Origin: JAIBJN01 sp963699495
GTDB lineage: Bacteria; Actinomycetota; Thermoleophilia; Gaiellales; Gaiellaceae
Length of the DNA: 64,000 nucleotides
Direction of reading: 5' to 3'
Assembly: GCA_963699495.1 (NCBI GenBank)
Contig: CAVOUB010000005.1
Location: 806,001 to 870,000, forward strand
Position numbers and translations under genes: made by a program. Of the stretch, positions 53,350 to 62,403 are shown piece after piece; within the stretch, counting starts at the first letter, position 1; each line of letters opens with the position of its first letter. The notes below the pieces were generated by a model. That model was not told the DNA's origin. It ran no database searches and saw only the letters and a program-made list of their open reading frames with translations.

Positions 53350-54878
53350 CGATCTCGCCGGGCCGCGAGCGGCGGTTGCTCGTGGCCGCCCTGGTCGGGC
53401 TCACGGTCGTGGGAGGGCTCTACTCGGCCAGCGGCGTGAACACACGCGACGAGGCGTGGTTCCTGCAGGTCGTGACGCGGGTCTCGGACGGAGACCGCCT
53501 CTACCGGGACGTCTTCTTCGGCTCGACCCCGCTCTCCGTCTGGGTCGCGCTGCCGCTCGTCGCCCTGCTCGGCGCGCAGATCGCCTGGGTGAAGCTCGTC
53601 GTCGTGGCGGCGTTCGCCGCGACGCTCGCGCTCGTCGTCGGGATCTCCCGGCAGCTCGGCGCCGGCGCGGGTGCCTCCCTCCTCCTCGCGACCGCGGTGC
53701 TCGTCCTGGCGCCGCCGCACCGCGGCAGCCTCTATCAGCCGCTGGCCACCGTGTTCCTGCTCGCATGCCTGGCGGCGACGCTCGCCTACCTGGCTCACCC
53801 CGGGAGGCAGCGCCTCCTCGCTCTCGTTGCCGGCGGGGCCGCCGGGCTCGCGTTCGCCTCGAAGCAGAACGTCGGGCTGTACGCCCTCGCGGCGCTCCTG
53901 GTCGCCGTAGTGATCGTGGGCGCGCGCCGCCGCTTCCGGGACGGCGGGCTCGCGCTGGCCGGTTTCGGCGCGGCGGCTCTCGTCCCGCTGGTGCCGGTTC
54001 TCCTCACCGGAGGCTTCGGCGCGTTCGTCGACTTCGGCTTCACGAACAAGGGCGCGTACTCGGATCTGGGAAGCGTCGGCTACGTCCAGGGGTTCCGGAT
54101 GGAGGCGGTCGAAGCCCGTGAGCTGCTCCAGGCCGGCGAGCTCCCCTACGCCGTCCCCTCCGGGTACCGCGCGGTCCTGTACCTCGTCGTTCCCGCGGCT
54201 CTGGTGCTGCTCGCGCTCGCCTGGCTGCGCGTCCGCGGGGTCGAGCGGCTGCGGGTCGAGGTCGTCGGGCTCTTCGCGCTCGCAGCGTCGGTCGCCGTCT
54301 TCCCGCGGGCCGACGGCGTGCACGTGGGCTACGTCGCCCCCGTGCTCCTCGTGGCAGGCTGGTACGCGCTCGACCTGCTCCTGCGCCGGTCCTCGCCGCG
54401 CAGGCTGCGGGTCGTCCTCCTGGCGATCGCGATCGCCCTGATCCCGGGAATGGCAGTCCTTGCGGCCTGGCCTGCGCTCCAGGTCGTTGACAAGGACGCC
54501 CGGCTTTCGACCCTGCCCCATGCCCGCGGTGTCCTCCTCGAACCGGAGCGCGAGGAAAGGATGCGCCGGACGGCGGAGACCCTCGGGCGCGAAGGCGCCG
54601 GCGGCTCGCTCTTCCTCGCCATGCCCGAGGCCGGCTTCTACTACCTCGTGTCGGGAGTGGAGAACCCCACGCCGTACGACTTCCCGCTCGCCTCCGCGCT
54701 CGGTGGCGACGGTGAGGACGGGCTCGTGGAGCAGGTCGAGCGGGGCGACTTCGACGCGGTCTGCCTCGGGATCCGCCGCGCGGGCGACATGACGCCGTGG
54801 CGCCTCGTGCATGCGGTCAAAACGAGCATGGAACCGGGCGAGCGGACGGCCGTCTGCCGCTTCTACCGGGCTCAGTAG
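53346..54878 (+). CDS. polytopic GT39/PMT-like glycosyltransferase
   Basis: A 510-aa membrane protein with about 10-12 spans. The first loop holds NTRDEAWFLQVVTRVSDGDR with the Asp-Glu pair typical of C-type glycosyltransferases, then LYRDVFFGSTPLSVWVALPL. A C-terminal soluble domain (about 400-510) follows (LPHARGVLLEPEREERMRRT, FLAMPEAGFYYLVSGVENPT). It likely transfers sugar from a polyprenol phosphate donor to an outside acceptor. The GTG overlaps the methyltransferase stop. Its end overlaps the convergent ddl by seven bases. Confidence 0.8.
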   Translation: MTISPGRERRLLVAALVGLTVVGGLYSASGVNTRDEAWFLQVVTRVSDGDRLYRDVFFGSTPLSVWVALPLVALLGAQIAWVKLVVVAAFAATLALVVGISRQLGAGAGASLLLATAVLVLAPPHRGSLYQPLATVFLLACLAATLAYLAHPGRQRLLALVAGGAAGLAFASKQNVGLYALAALLVAVVIVGARRRFRDGGLALAGFGAAALVPLVPVLLTGGFGAFVDFGFTNKGAYSDLGSVGYVQGFRMEAVEARELLQAGELPYAVPSGYRAVLYLVVPAALVLLALAWLRVRGVERLRVEVVGLFALAASVAVFPRADGVHVGYVAPVLLVAGWYALDLLLRRSSPRRLRVVLLAIAIALIPGMAVLAAWPALQVVDKDARLSTLPHARGVLLEPEREERMRRTAETLGREGAGGSLFLAMPEAGFYYLVSGVENPTPYDFPLASALGGDGEDGLVEQVERGDFDAVCLGIRRAGDMTPWRLVHAVKTSMEPGERTAVCRFYRAQ

Positions 54879-55870
54879 CGCAGGCGGTTGCGGCGGTCTC
54901 GCCGCTCGATGGCGAGCTCGACGAGGCGGTCGAGCAGGTCCGGGTAGGAGATCCCTGACGCTTCGAAGAGCTTGGCGTACACGCTCGTCGCGGTGAAGCC
55001 GGGGATCGTGTTCAGCTCGTTGACGACGACCTCGCCGTCGGGCCGGACGAAGAAGTCCACACGGGCCATGCCCTCGCAGTCGGAGGCGACGAAGGCGGCG
55101 ACGGCCAGCTCCCGCACACGCTCCGCCGACTCGGCCGGGACGCGCGGGGGGATGACCAGCTCCATGCCGCCGTCGGCGTACTTCGCCTCGTAGTCGTACC
55201 AGTCGCTCGCGAGCGGCACGATCTCACCCGGGACCGATGCGATCGGGTCGGCGTTCCCGAGGACGCTGCACTCGACCTCGACGCCGTCCAGGAACTCCTC
55301 GACGAGGATCTTCTCGTCGTGGGCGAACGCGAGCTCGATCGCGGCCGCAAAGTCCTGCTCGTCCCGGACCACGCTGATTCCGACGCTCGAGCCGAGCCGT
55401 GCCGGCTTGACGACGCATGGAAACCCGTACGGGCTCTCCGCCTTCTCCCCGGCCCGGAGGGTGACGCTGCGGGCCACGGGAACGCCCTTGTCGCGCATGA
55501 CCGACTTGAAGAGATCCTTGTCCATCGCGAGCGCCGACGCGGTCACGCCTGCGCCGACGTACGCCACGCCTGCCAGCTCCAGCAGGCCCTGCACCGTGCC
55601 GTCCTCGCCGAACGGCCCGTGGAGGACCGGAAAGACCACGTCGACGCCGCCCAGCGGCTCGACTCCGCCGTTGCCGGCAGCCGGCACGGGGAGCGAGGCG
55701 CCGACCTCTCCGAGCTCCGAGCGTCCCACGGGGCGGGGAAGCTCCCAGCGCCCGTCGGCACCGATCTCGATCTCGCGGACCTCGTAGCGATCGGGGCTCA
55801 GGCCCTCGACGACCGAGCGGCCGGAGTGCAGGGAAACCTCCCGCTCGCTGGAGCGCCCTCCCATCAGCAC
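54872..55870 (-). CDS. ddl: D-alanine--D-alanine ligase
   Basis: A 332-aa ATP-grasp enzyme: LMGGRSSEREVSLHSGRSVV, VFPVLHGPFGEDGTVQGLLE, VVKPARLGSSVGISVVRDEQ, CEGMARVDFFVRPDGEVVVN and ELNTIPGFTATSVYAKLFEA. It joins two D-Ala for peptidoglycan. The only canonical start is GTG 55870. The family usually has a few more residues (RVAVLMGG), and the in-frame upstream sequence encodes them (KLRVAV) but has no ATG/GTG/TTG. A good AGGAG lies just before an in-frame ATC. So the true start may be upstream. It is last in the wall cluster. Confidence 0.92.
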   Translation of the reverse strand: MLMGGRSSEREVSLHSGRSVVEGLSPDRYEVREIEIGADGRWELPRPVGRSELGEVGASLPVPAAGNGGVEPLGGVDVVFPVLHGPFGEDGTVQGLLELAGVAYVGAGVTASALAMDKDLFKSVMRDKGVPVARSVTLRAGEKAESPYGFPCVVKPARLGSSVGISVVRDEQDFAAAIELAFAHDEKILVEEFLDGVEVECSVLGNADPIASVPGEIVPLASDWYDYEAKYADGGMELVIPPRVPAESAERVRELAVAAFVASDCEGMARVDFFVRPDGEVVVNELNTIPGFTATSVYAKLFEASGISYPDLLDRLVELAIERRDRRNRLRY

Positions 55871-55899
55871 GGCTACTCGAAGCTTGGCGATCGGCTCTC

Positions 55900-57873
55900 C
55901 TACGGGCTGACGAGGCGTCCGACGACGATGGTCACGGTCGAGCCCGGACGCGCCTGGGAGCCGCCGCTGGGGCTCTGGTCCAGGACGACGCCGTCCTGGG
56001 ACGGGTCGGTGACGTCGTCAAAGACCGTGCGCGTCCGGAAGCCGGCGTCCTGGAGCGCGGCGCGGGCGTCGCTCGCGTCCTGGCCGAACACGTTGGGGAC
56101 AGTCGTCAGCTCTGGGCCCGTCGAGATGGTGATCTGGACGGTCGATCGCCGCGGGGCCTCCGTGCCCGGGTCCGGGCTCTGGTCCGCGACGAGGCCCGAC
56201 GGCGTCTCGTTGTCGGGCGCTTCGACGACGGTGACCTCGAAGCCGGCGGCCTCGAGCTCCGCCCGGGCGCTCGACTCCGACTGGCCAAGCACGTCAGGAA
56301 CCTCGACGTCCTGCACGCCCTTGGAGACCCGCACCTCGACCTCGGTGCCCTCGTCGACCTCCTGTCCGGGCTCCGGGTTCTGGGCCGTGACCTGGCCTAC
56401 GGGTTTCTGCGAGAAGACGTCCAGGCGATTCGGTTTGAGGCCCACCTCGTTCAACGCGTCCACGGCCTCCTCGTATCTGAGGCCGACGAGGCTCGGCACC
56501 TCGACCCGTCTCGGGCCGGTCGAGACCGTGATCGTCACGGTACTGCCCTTGGAGACCTGCGTGCCCTCCTTCGGGTTCTGCTCGATGACGATCCCGCGCT
56601 CGACCTCGGTGCTGGGCTGCTCCTCGACGTCGGCCTCGAGGCCCACGGCCTCGATCTGCTCGACCGCCAGATCTCGATCGATGCCCTCCACGAACGGCAC
56701 ACCGACGGGCGCCGACTCCTCCAACTGCTCCTGGATCTGGTTGTACGCCCACCAGCCGGCCAGGGCCGCGGCGGCGACGAGCAGGGCGACGAGGAGCCAC
56801 GGGACCCAGCGCCTCCGCCGTCGTGGGGGCTCGTCGTACGGGCTGGGAGGTGGGTAGGTGGGCGGGCGCCTCGCTGCCGCGGGCGGGGGCGGAGGTGGAG
56901 CCACCACGCGCGTCGGCCCCTCCGAGAGGAGCTCGGTCGCCTCGCCCGCCGCCAGGCCTCCGGCCGCGCCGGCAAGCAGCGCCGTGGCGGCGGTCGACGT
57001 CGTGCGCGAGATCGGCAGCCCGGCCTCGACGCGCTCGAGGTCTTCGATGAACTCCTCGGCGGTCTGGTAGCGGTCCTCCGGGTCCTTGGCGAGCGCGCGG
57101 AGCACGATCTGGTCGAGCTCGGGCGGAATCTCGGGCCGCAGGCTGGAAGGCGGCGTGGGGAGGTCGTTCACGTGCTTCATGGCGATCTCGATCGCCGAGT
57201 CACCCGTGAACGGCACCTTGCCGGTGAGCATCTCGTAGAGGACGACGCCGGCCGAGTAGAGGTCGGACGCGGCCGTCACCGGTGCCCCGCGGGCCTGCTC
57301 CGGCGAGAGGTACTGCGCGGTGCCCATGATCGAGCCGGCTTCGGTCATCTGCGACGCCCCGTGGCGCGCGATGCCGAAGTCGGTGACCTTGAGCCGCGGC
57401 TCGCTCGCCTTCGCGTGCTGGTCGGCGGAGACGAGGACGTTGTGCGGCTTGATGTCGCGGTGGATGATCCCGTGCCGGTGAGCGAAGCGGAGCGCCTCGA
57501 GGAGCTGCTTCGCATACCCGACCGCGGTCCCGATCGGGAGCGCGCCCCGCGTCATGATCAGCTCCTTGAGGCTGCGCCCCTCGATGACCTCCATCGCGAT
57601 GTAGTAGGTGCCCTCGGCCTCGCCGCGGTCGTAGATGGAGACGATGTTGGGATGCGAGAGGCCCGCCGCGGATTTTGCCTCGCGCCGAAAGCGCTCGATG
57701 AAGAGTTCGTCGTTCGCGTAGCGGTCGTTCAGGATCTTGATGGCGACACGGCGGCCCAGCTCTTCGTCCTCCGCCAGGTAGACGTTCGCCATCCCCCCGG
57801 AGCCGAGCTTCCTCAGGATCCGGTAGCGGCCGTCGAAGAGTGTGTTGATGAGCGAGTCGGAGGAGCCGGCCAT
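55900..57873 (-). CDS. pknB: PASTA-domain Ser/Thr protein kinase (PknB-like)
   Basis: A 657-aa receptor kinase. Kinase domain (about 15-275): LGSGGMANVYLAED, VAIKILNDRYAND, HRDIKPHNVLVSA, VTDFGIARHGAS, GTAQYLSPEQARG. A Pro-rich juxtamembrane region and one span (WVPWLLVALLVAAAALAGWW, about 370) are followed by four PASTA repeats that bind muropeptide or lipid II. It is the wall-sensing kinase of the growth cluster and is opposed by the PP2C phosphatase. ATG 57873. A much longer upstream frame only shadows pbpA. Confidence 0.97.
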   Translation of the reverse strand: MAGSSDSLINTLFDGRYRILRKLGSGGMANVYLAEDEELGRRVAIKILNDRYANDELFIERFRREAKSAAGLSHPNIVSIYDRGEAEGTYYIAMEVIEGRSLKELIMTRGALPIGTAVGYAKQLLEALRFAHRHGIIHRDIKPHNVLVSADQHAKASEPRLKVTDFGIARHGASQMTEAGSIMGTAQYLSPEQARGAPVTAASDLYSAGVVLYEMLTGKVPFTGDSAIEIAMKHVNDLPTPPSSLRPEIPPELDQIVLRALAKDPEDRYQTAEEFIEDLERVEAGLPISRTTSTAATALLAGAAGGLAAGEATELLSEGPTRVVAPPPPPPAAARRPPTYPPPSPYDEPPRRRRRWVPWLLVALLVAAAALAGWWAYNQIQEQLEESAPVGVPFVEGIDRDLAVEQIEAVGLEADVEEQPSTEVERGIVIEQNPKEGTQVSKGSTVTITVSTGPRRVEVPSLVGLRYEEAVDALNEVGLKPNRLDVFSQKPVGQVTAQNPEPGQEVDEGTEVEVRVSKGVQDVEVPDVLGQSESSARAELEAAGFEVTVVEAPDNETPSGLVADQSPDPGTEAPRRSTVQITISTGPELTTVPNVFGQDASDARAALQDAGFRTRTVFDDVTDPSQDGVVLDQSPSGGSQARPGSTVTIVVGRLVSP

Positions 57874-57890
57874 GGCAGAATCTTTATAAG

Positions 57891-59369
57891 TTAGGTGTTT
57901 CTTCCCAGGGCCGCTTCGATGATCGCCCGCGCGATCGGAGCCGCCGTGACGCCGCCGGTGCCGGTCTGATCCGAGAGCGCCACAGCAACGGCCACCTCGG
58001 GGTGGTCGGCCGGCGCGAAGGCGATGAACCACGTGTTGTTGAGGCCTGCGATCCCCGTCTCTGCGGTGCCGGTCTTGCCCGCGACGGAGATGCCGGGGAT
58101 CTGAGCGGCGACTCCGGTGCCCGACTCCACCACCCTCACCATCATGGCGGTCAGCTCGGCTGCCGTTGCGGGCTGGATCGCCGTCGTCCACACCTCGGGA
58201 CTGAAGCCCTGGATCACGTTGCCGTCGGGCGCCACGATTCGCTCCACCAGCTTCGGCTCCATCACGACCCCGCCGTTGGCCACTCCCGCCGCCACGAGCG
58301 CCATCTGCAGCGGCGTGACGACGAGGCGCTCCTGGCCGAAGGCGAGACGGCCGGGGTCGACCTCGCTCGGGCTCTCCGGGTAGTACAGGCGGCCGTTGCG
58401 GTAGAGGCCGCTGATCAGGACCTCGCCCGAGGGAAGCTCGATCGGGGGCCGCTGGTAGAAGCCGAACCGCTTTGCATACTCGAGGACGACGTCGGCGCCT
58501 AGCTCCTTGCCGACGTTGCAGAAGACCGAGTTGACGGAGTTCTCGAGGGCCTCGGCCAGGGTCAGCCTGCCGAAGATCTCGGGGCCGCTCTGATCCGCGA
58601 AGTTGAAGACCCGCTTCCCGAAGAGCTCGCAGTAGCCGGGGTCGTCGAACTCGCTGTCGGGCGAGAACGTGCCCGTGTCGAGGGCCGCGGCGGCCGTCAC
58701 GATCTTGAACGTGGAGCCCGGGACGAAGCGACCGGCCGTGGCGCGGTCGAGCAGCGGCGCCGCGGGCTTGCACGGCGCCGTGATCGCCTCGATCGAGTCG
58801 AAGTCCGTCTCGACGCGGTTCGGGTCGAAGGACGGCGAGGAGGCGAGAGCGAGAACCCGCCCGGTGGAGGGCTCGAGCGCGACCGCGGCGCCGCATCTCC
58901 CGGCGAGCCCTCGGGATGCCGCCCGCTGCGCGTCGAGATCCAGCGTCGTCACGACGTCGTTGCCGACGCGGGGAATTCCCCGCAGCTTGTCGAGCGTCGT
59001 GTCGAAGATCGTGCTCAGGTTCGCGTTCGAGGCCGTCAGGAAGTCGTTCATCGACTTCTCGAGCCCGGTCCGCGAGCGCCCGATCGTCGAGTAGCCGACC
59101 GCGTGCGCGGTCAAGGGCCCGCGCGGGTAGCGGCGGAGCCACCACACGGTGCCGTCCTCGAGCGTGCGCTTGCGGTCTGCGGCCAGCCGCGTCCGCCCGT
59201 CCGCGGCGAAGATGAGCCCGCGCTTGATCTCGAGCTCGCGAACGATCAGCGGGTTTCCCTGGCGCGCCTCGAGGTCCGGCGCCCGCCAGAGCCAGTAGGT
59301 CGCGGTGGCGATGAGCGCGACGAAGAGGAAGGAGAAGACGAGGAAGAGGCGGCGGATCTGCGGGTTCAC
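57891..59369 (-). CDS. pbpA: penicillin-binding protein 2 (PbpA-type transpeptidase)
   Basis: A 492-aa protein with one N-terminal span (LFLVFSFLFVALIATATYWL), a dimerisation domain, and a class B transpeptidase domain. The active-site Ser is in FVPGSTFKIVTAAAAL (SxxK), SVN in LENSVNSVFCNVG and KTGTAE near the C-terminus. It cross-links peptidoglycan and works with the SEDS protein encoded just before it. GTG 59369 overlaps the ftsW stop (GTGA). Confidence 0.96.
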   Translation of the reverse strand: MNPQIRRLFLVFSFLFVALIATATYWLWRAPDLEARQGNPLIVRELEIKRGLIFAADGRTRLAADRKRTLEDGTVWWLRRYPRGPLTAHAVGYSTIGRSRTGLEKSMNDFLTASNANLSTIFDTTLDKLRGIPRVGNDVVTTLDLDAQRAASRGLAGRCGAAVALEPSTGRVLALASSPSFDPNRVETDFDSIEAITAPCKPAAPLLDRATAGRFVPGSTFKIVTAAAALDTGTFSPDSEFDDPGYCELFGKRVFNFADQSGPEIFGRLTLAEALENSVNSVFCNVGKELGADVVLEYAKRFGFYQRPPIELPSGEVLISGLYRNGRLYYPESPSEVDPGRLAFGQERLVVTPLQMALVAAGVANGGVVMEPKLVERIVAPDGNVIQGFSPEVWTTAIQPATAAELTAMMVRVVESGTGVAAQIPGISVAGKTGTAETGIAGLNNTWFIAFAPADHPEVAVAVALSDQTGTGGVTAAPIARAIIEAALGRNT

Positions 59370-60655
59370 GCGCGTCGCTCCCTGTTGACGTGCTCCGAGA
59401 CCATGAGGAGCAGGGCGAGCACGACGAAGTTCGCGACGATGCTCGAGCCGCCGTAGGAGACGAAGGGGAGGGTGATCCCCGTCAGCGGGATCAGCCCGGT
59501 GACGCCGCCGATGATGATGAAGGCCTGGACCGAGACGGCTGCGGTCAGCCCGGCGGCCAGCAGCTTCGAGAATCCGTCCTGGGCGAGCATCGAGATGCGG
59601 AAGCCGCGGTAGGCGAAGAGGAGGTAGAGGAGGATCACGCCCGCCGCACCGGCCAACCCGAGCTCCTGGGCGATCGCGGAGAAGATGAAGTCGGTCTCGA
59701 GAAACGGGATGTACGTCTTCCCGGCGGCGCTGACCAGCACGCCGTCGCCCAGCCCCGAGCCGAAGACGCCCCCGCTCGAGATCGCGTACAAGGACTGCAC
59801 GAGCTGGTACGACTGGCCCTCCGGGTCCGCCCACGGATCGAGCCAGCTCTGGACGCGGTCTTGGACGTGCGGGATCACCTGGTAGAGGGCGAACGCGCCG
59901 GCCAGGAACAGCGCGAGCCCCGCGGCGACGAACGACCATCTCGCCGTCGCCGTGTAGAGCATGACCAGGAAGATGGTGAAGTAGAGGAGGGCGCCGCCCA
60001 GGTCGCGCGTCTGGAAGAGCACGAGCATCGCGCCGCCCCAGATGAGAAGCAGGGGGCCCAGGTGCTTGGGCGACGGCAGGCGGCCCTGGCCGGCGGTGCC
60101 GTACGAGAGCATCTCCCGGTTGTCCCTCAGGTAGCCGGCCAGGAAGACGACGAAGAACACCTTGGCCAGCTCTCCCGGCTGGAAGACGAGCGGGCCGCCG
60201 AGGTCGACCCACAGCGTCGCGCCGTTGATCGTCCGTCCGATGACCGGCAGCGCCGGGAGGATCAGGAGGACGATGGCGGACACCCCGAGGATGTACTTGA
60301 CGTTGTCCAGCTCGCGGTAGTCGCGGAGCAAGATGACGAGCGCCGCGAAGACGCCGACGCCGACGACGACCCAGAGTCCCTGCCGGAACGCCAGCTCGGG
60401 CCTGATCCGGTAGATCTCGGTCAGGCCCAGGGCACAGAGGAGCCCTCCGAGCGGCAGCAGGTAGGGGTCGGCGTGCGGGAGCCGCACGCGGAGGACGACG
60501 TGGGCCACGAGAAAGAGCGAGATGAAGAAGGCCGCGTAGGAGAGCGACGAGGCCGACACGACCTCCGAGCGCGCGATGTACACGGACGCGAAGCCGGCCG
60601 CCGTGAGGAGGCCGACGAGTCCGAGGTTCACGAGCTCCCGGTTTCGGAGGGTCAC
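59366..60655 (-). CDS. rodA: SEDS-family peptidoglycan polymerase (FtsW/RodA)
   Basis: A 429-aa protein with about ten spans: GATLWVDLGGPLVFQPGELA, ALLYFTIFLVMLYTATARW, YQLVQSLYAISSGGVFGSGL, SAAGKTYIPFLETDFIFSAI and PLTGITLPFVSYGGSSIVAN. These are SEDS glycosyltransferase landmarks, including the conserved catalytic Asp region. It makes glycan strands with the PbpA transpeptidase. RodA versus FtsW cannot be fixed, but position beside pbpA matches the actinobacterial rodA. GTG start. Confidence 0.95.
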   Translation of the reverse strand: MTLRNRELVNLGLVGLLTAAGFASVYIARSEVVSASSLSYAAFFISLFLVAHVVLRVRLPHADPYLLPLGGLLCALGLTEIYRIRPELAFRQGLWVVVGVGVFAALVILLRDYRELDNVKYILGVSAIVLLILPALPVIGRTINGATLWVDLGGPLVFQPGELAKVFFVVFLAGYLRDNREMLSYGTAGQGRLPSPKHLGPLLLIWGGAMLVLFQTRDLGGALLYFTIFLVMLYTATARWSFVAAGLALFLAGAFALYQVIPHVQDRVQSWLDPWADPEGQSYQLVQSLYAISSGGVFGSGLGDGVLVSAAGKTYIPFLETDFIFSAIAQELGLAGAAGVILLYLLFAYRGFRISMLAQDGFSKLLAAGLTAAVSVQAFIIIGGVTGLIPLTGITLPFVSYGGSSIVANFVVLALLLMVSEHVNRERRA

Positions 60656-60701
60656 TGGCCGATCACCGGCCTGTGGGGAGCGAGCTGGAGGTGAGCGACG
60701 A

Positions 60702-61898
60702 CTAGGGCACCGCCTCGGCTTCGTACACGGACACCCGGGCCAGGGCCCGCTCGTACGAAACGATTTCGTGGTCGAAGAGCGAGGCGCGCTCTTCGGGCGA
60801 GAGCTGGGACGCCTCGAGGCGGCTCACGTAGCGCTCGCGGTAGAGACCGACGCCGTCCCGGAGGTCGAAGGGCACACCTTGGTAGACGACGACGTTCCCC
60901 TGTTCGTCAGCGCCCACGAAGTAGGCCCGTGAGATCCCGAACAGCGCCCCGCCCAGGAGCAGCGCGACGAGGCTGAGCGCGACCAGCGCCCAGAGGATCC
61001 GCCGGCCCCAGCGCCGCTGCTTGCGCGGCTTGCGCACGACCGCCGGAGAGCCTGAGGCCGGCGCGTCGGGGGGAGCCGCCTGGACGGGCTGGAGATTCGT
61101 CAACGTGTCCTCGAGCTCGTCCTTCTCGCCCTGGCCGTTGCCCTCCGCGACGGCGGGGGCGACGAGCGTCTCCTCGACCTCCTCGTCTCCTTCGACGCGG
61201 AAGAGGACGACGGTGACGTTGTCCTCTCCGCCGCCGGTGTTCGCGGCGCGCACGAGCTCCTTGGCGGCGTCGTCGAGCGTGGGCGCGGCCGAGAGGATGC
61301 CGACGATGTCGTCGTCGCCGACCATCGTGGTCAGCCCGTCGGAGCAGAGCAGGAAGAGGTCGCCGGGCTCGGCCTCCACGGTCGTCGTGTCCACTTCCAC
61401 CCGGGGATCGGTGCCGAGCGCGCGCGTGATCACCGAGCGCTGCGGGTGCGCCTCCGCCTCCTCGGGGGTCAGGCGCCCGCTCCGCATCAGGTCGGCGACG
61501 AGGGAGTGATCCTCGGTGAGCTGCTCGAGCTCGCCGTCCCGGATCCGGTAGGCGCGGGAGTCGCCGACGTGGCCGAGCGTGACCCGCCCGCCGGTGAGGA
61601 GCGCGGCCGTCACCGTCGTTCCCATGCCGGAGACGTCGGAGTCGGTCCGGGCGCGCTCGTAGATGCGCCGGTTCGCCTCCTGGATGATCGCCTGCAGGCG
61701 CTCGCCGGGGGCGAGGCTGTCGGCCTCGTGGTACTCGCGGAACGCGGCGGCCGTCAGGCGGGAGGCGACCTCGCCGGCCTGGGCGCCGCCCATCCCGTCG
61801 GCGACCGCGAAGAGGGGCGGGTCGAGCACGAAGGAGTCCTCGTTGCGGCGGCGCACGCGCCCCGGGTCGGTCCGTCCTGCGCTCTCTCCCAGCCTCAT
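60702..61898 (-). CDS. pstP: PP2C-type Ser/Thr protein phosphatase (PstP)
   Basis: A 398-aa protein. The PP2C domain has SAGRTDPGRVRRRNEDSFVL, FAVADGMGGAQAGEVASR, GMGTTVTAALLTGGRVTLGH, HVGDSRAYRIRDGELEQLTE, LCSDGLTTMVGDDDI and NTGGGEDNVTVVL with the metal Asp residues. One span (ILWALVALSLVALLLGGALF) and a ~70-residue outside tail follow. It dephosphorylates the PASTA kinase and FHA proteins. ATG 61898 overlaps the fhaB stop (ATGA). Confidence 0.96.
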   Translation of the reverse strand: MRLGESAGRTDPGRVRRRNEDSFVLDPPLFAVADGMGGAQAGEVASRLTAAAFREYHEADSLAPGERLQAIIQEANRRIYERARTDSDVSGMGTTVTAALLTGGRVTLGHVGDSRAYRIRDGELEQLTEDHSLVADLMRSGRLTPEEAEAHPQRSVITRALGTDPRVEVDTTTVEAEPGDLFLLCSDGLTTMVGDDDIVGILSAAPTLDDAAKELVRAANTGGGEDNVTVVLFRVEGDEEVEETLVAPAVAEGNGQGEKDELEDTLTNLQPVQAAPPDAPASGSPAVVRKPRKQRRWGRRILWALVALSLVALLLGGALFGISRAYFVGADEQGNVVVYQGVPFDLRDGVGLYRERYVSRLEASQLSPEERASLFDHEIVSYERALARVSVYEAEAVP

Positions 61899-62365
61899 CG
61901 CCCGAACTGGAGCTCCGTGTCGCCCACCTGGAGGAGGTCGCCCTCGTGCAGGCGCCGCCGGCCCTCGACCCGCTCTCCGTTCACGTACGTGCCGTTCGTG
62001 GAGCCGAGGTCGACCAGCCACGTGCCGTCGAGGCCGCTCTCGACGCGGGCGTGGTGGCCGGAGGCGTAGTCGTCGCCGTCGAGCACGACGACATTGTCCT
62101 CGGAGCGGCCGATGGTCGTCGGGACGGGGCCGGCCTCGAACGCCTTCCCGACGGGCACGACCTTCGAGCGCGTGACGACGAGGCGTCCGGGCTCGATCCC
62201 GGCGTCGGCGCGCGCCTGGGCCACCTGGGCGGGCGCCATGACGAAGCTCTCCTGCGGCGCCGCCGGCAGACCCCGCTCCGCCGAGCGCACGACCCGCCAG
62301 ATGAAGATGTAGAGCAGGATCACGAAGGCGGCCTGGAGCGCGATGAGAAGGGGCTCGGCGGACAC
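61895..62365 (-). CDS. fhaB: FHA-domain membrane protein (FhaB/FipA-like)
   Basis: A 156-aa protein with an N-terminal span (LLIALQAAFVILLYIFIWRV), a linker, and a FHA domain that binds phosphothreonine (TTIGRSEDNVVVLDGDDYAS, GHHARVESGLDGTWLVDLGS, TNGTYVNGERVEG). In mycobacteria the homolog is phosphorylated by PknA/B and recruits division proteins. Confidence 0.95.
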   Translation of the reverse strand: MSAEPLLIALQAAFVILLYIFIWRVVRSAERGLPAAPQESFVMAPAQVAQARADAGIEPGRLVVTRSKVVPVGKAFEAGPVPTTIGRSEDNVVVLDGDDYASGHHARVESGLDGTWLVDLGSTNGTYVNGERVEGRRRLHEGDLLQVGDTELQFGR

Positions 62366-62403
62366 GGGCCAGTGGCTCTGCGTGGATTGCCCGGAGGCTT
62401 GCC

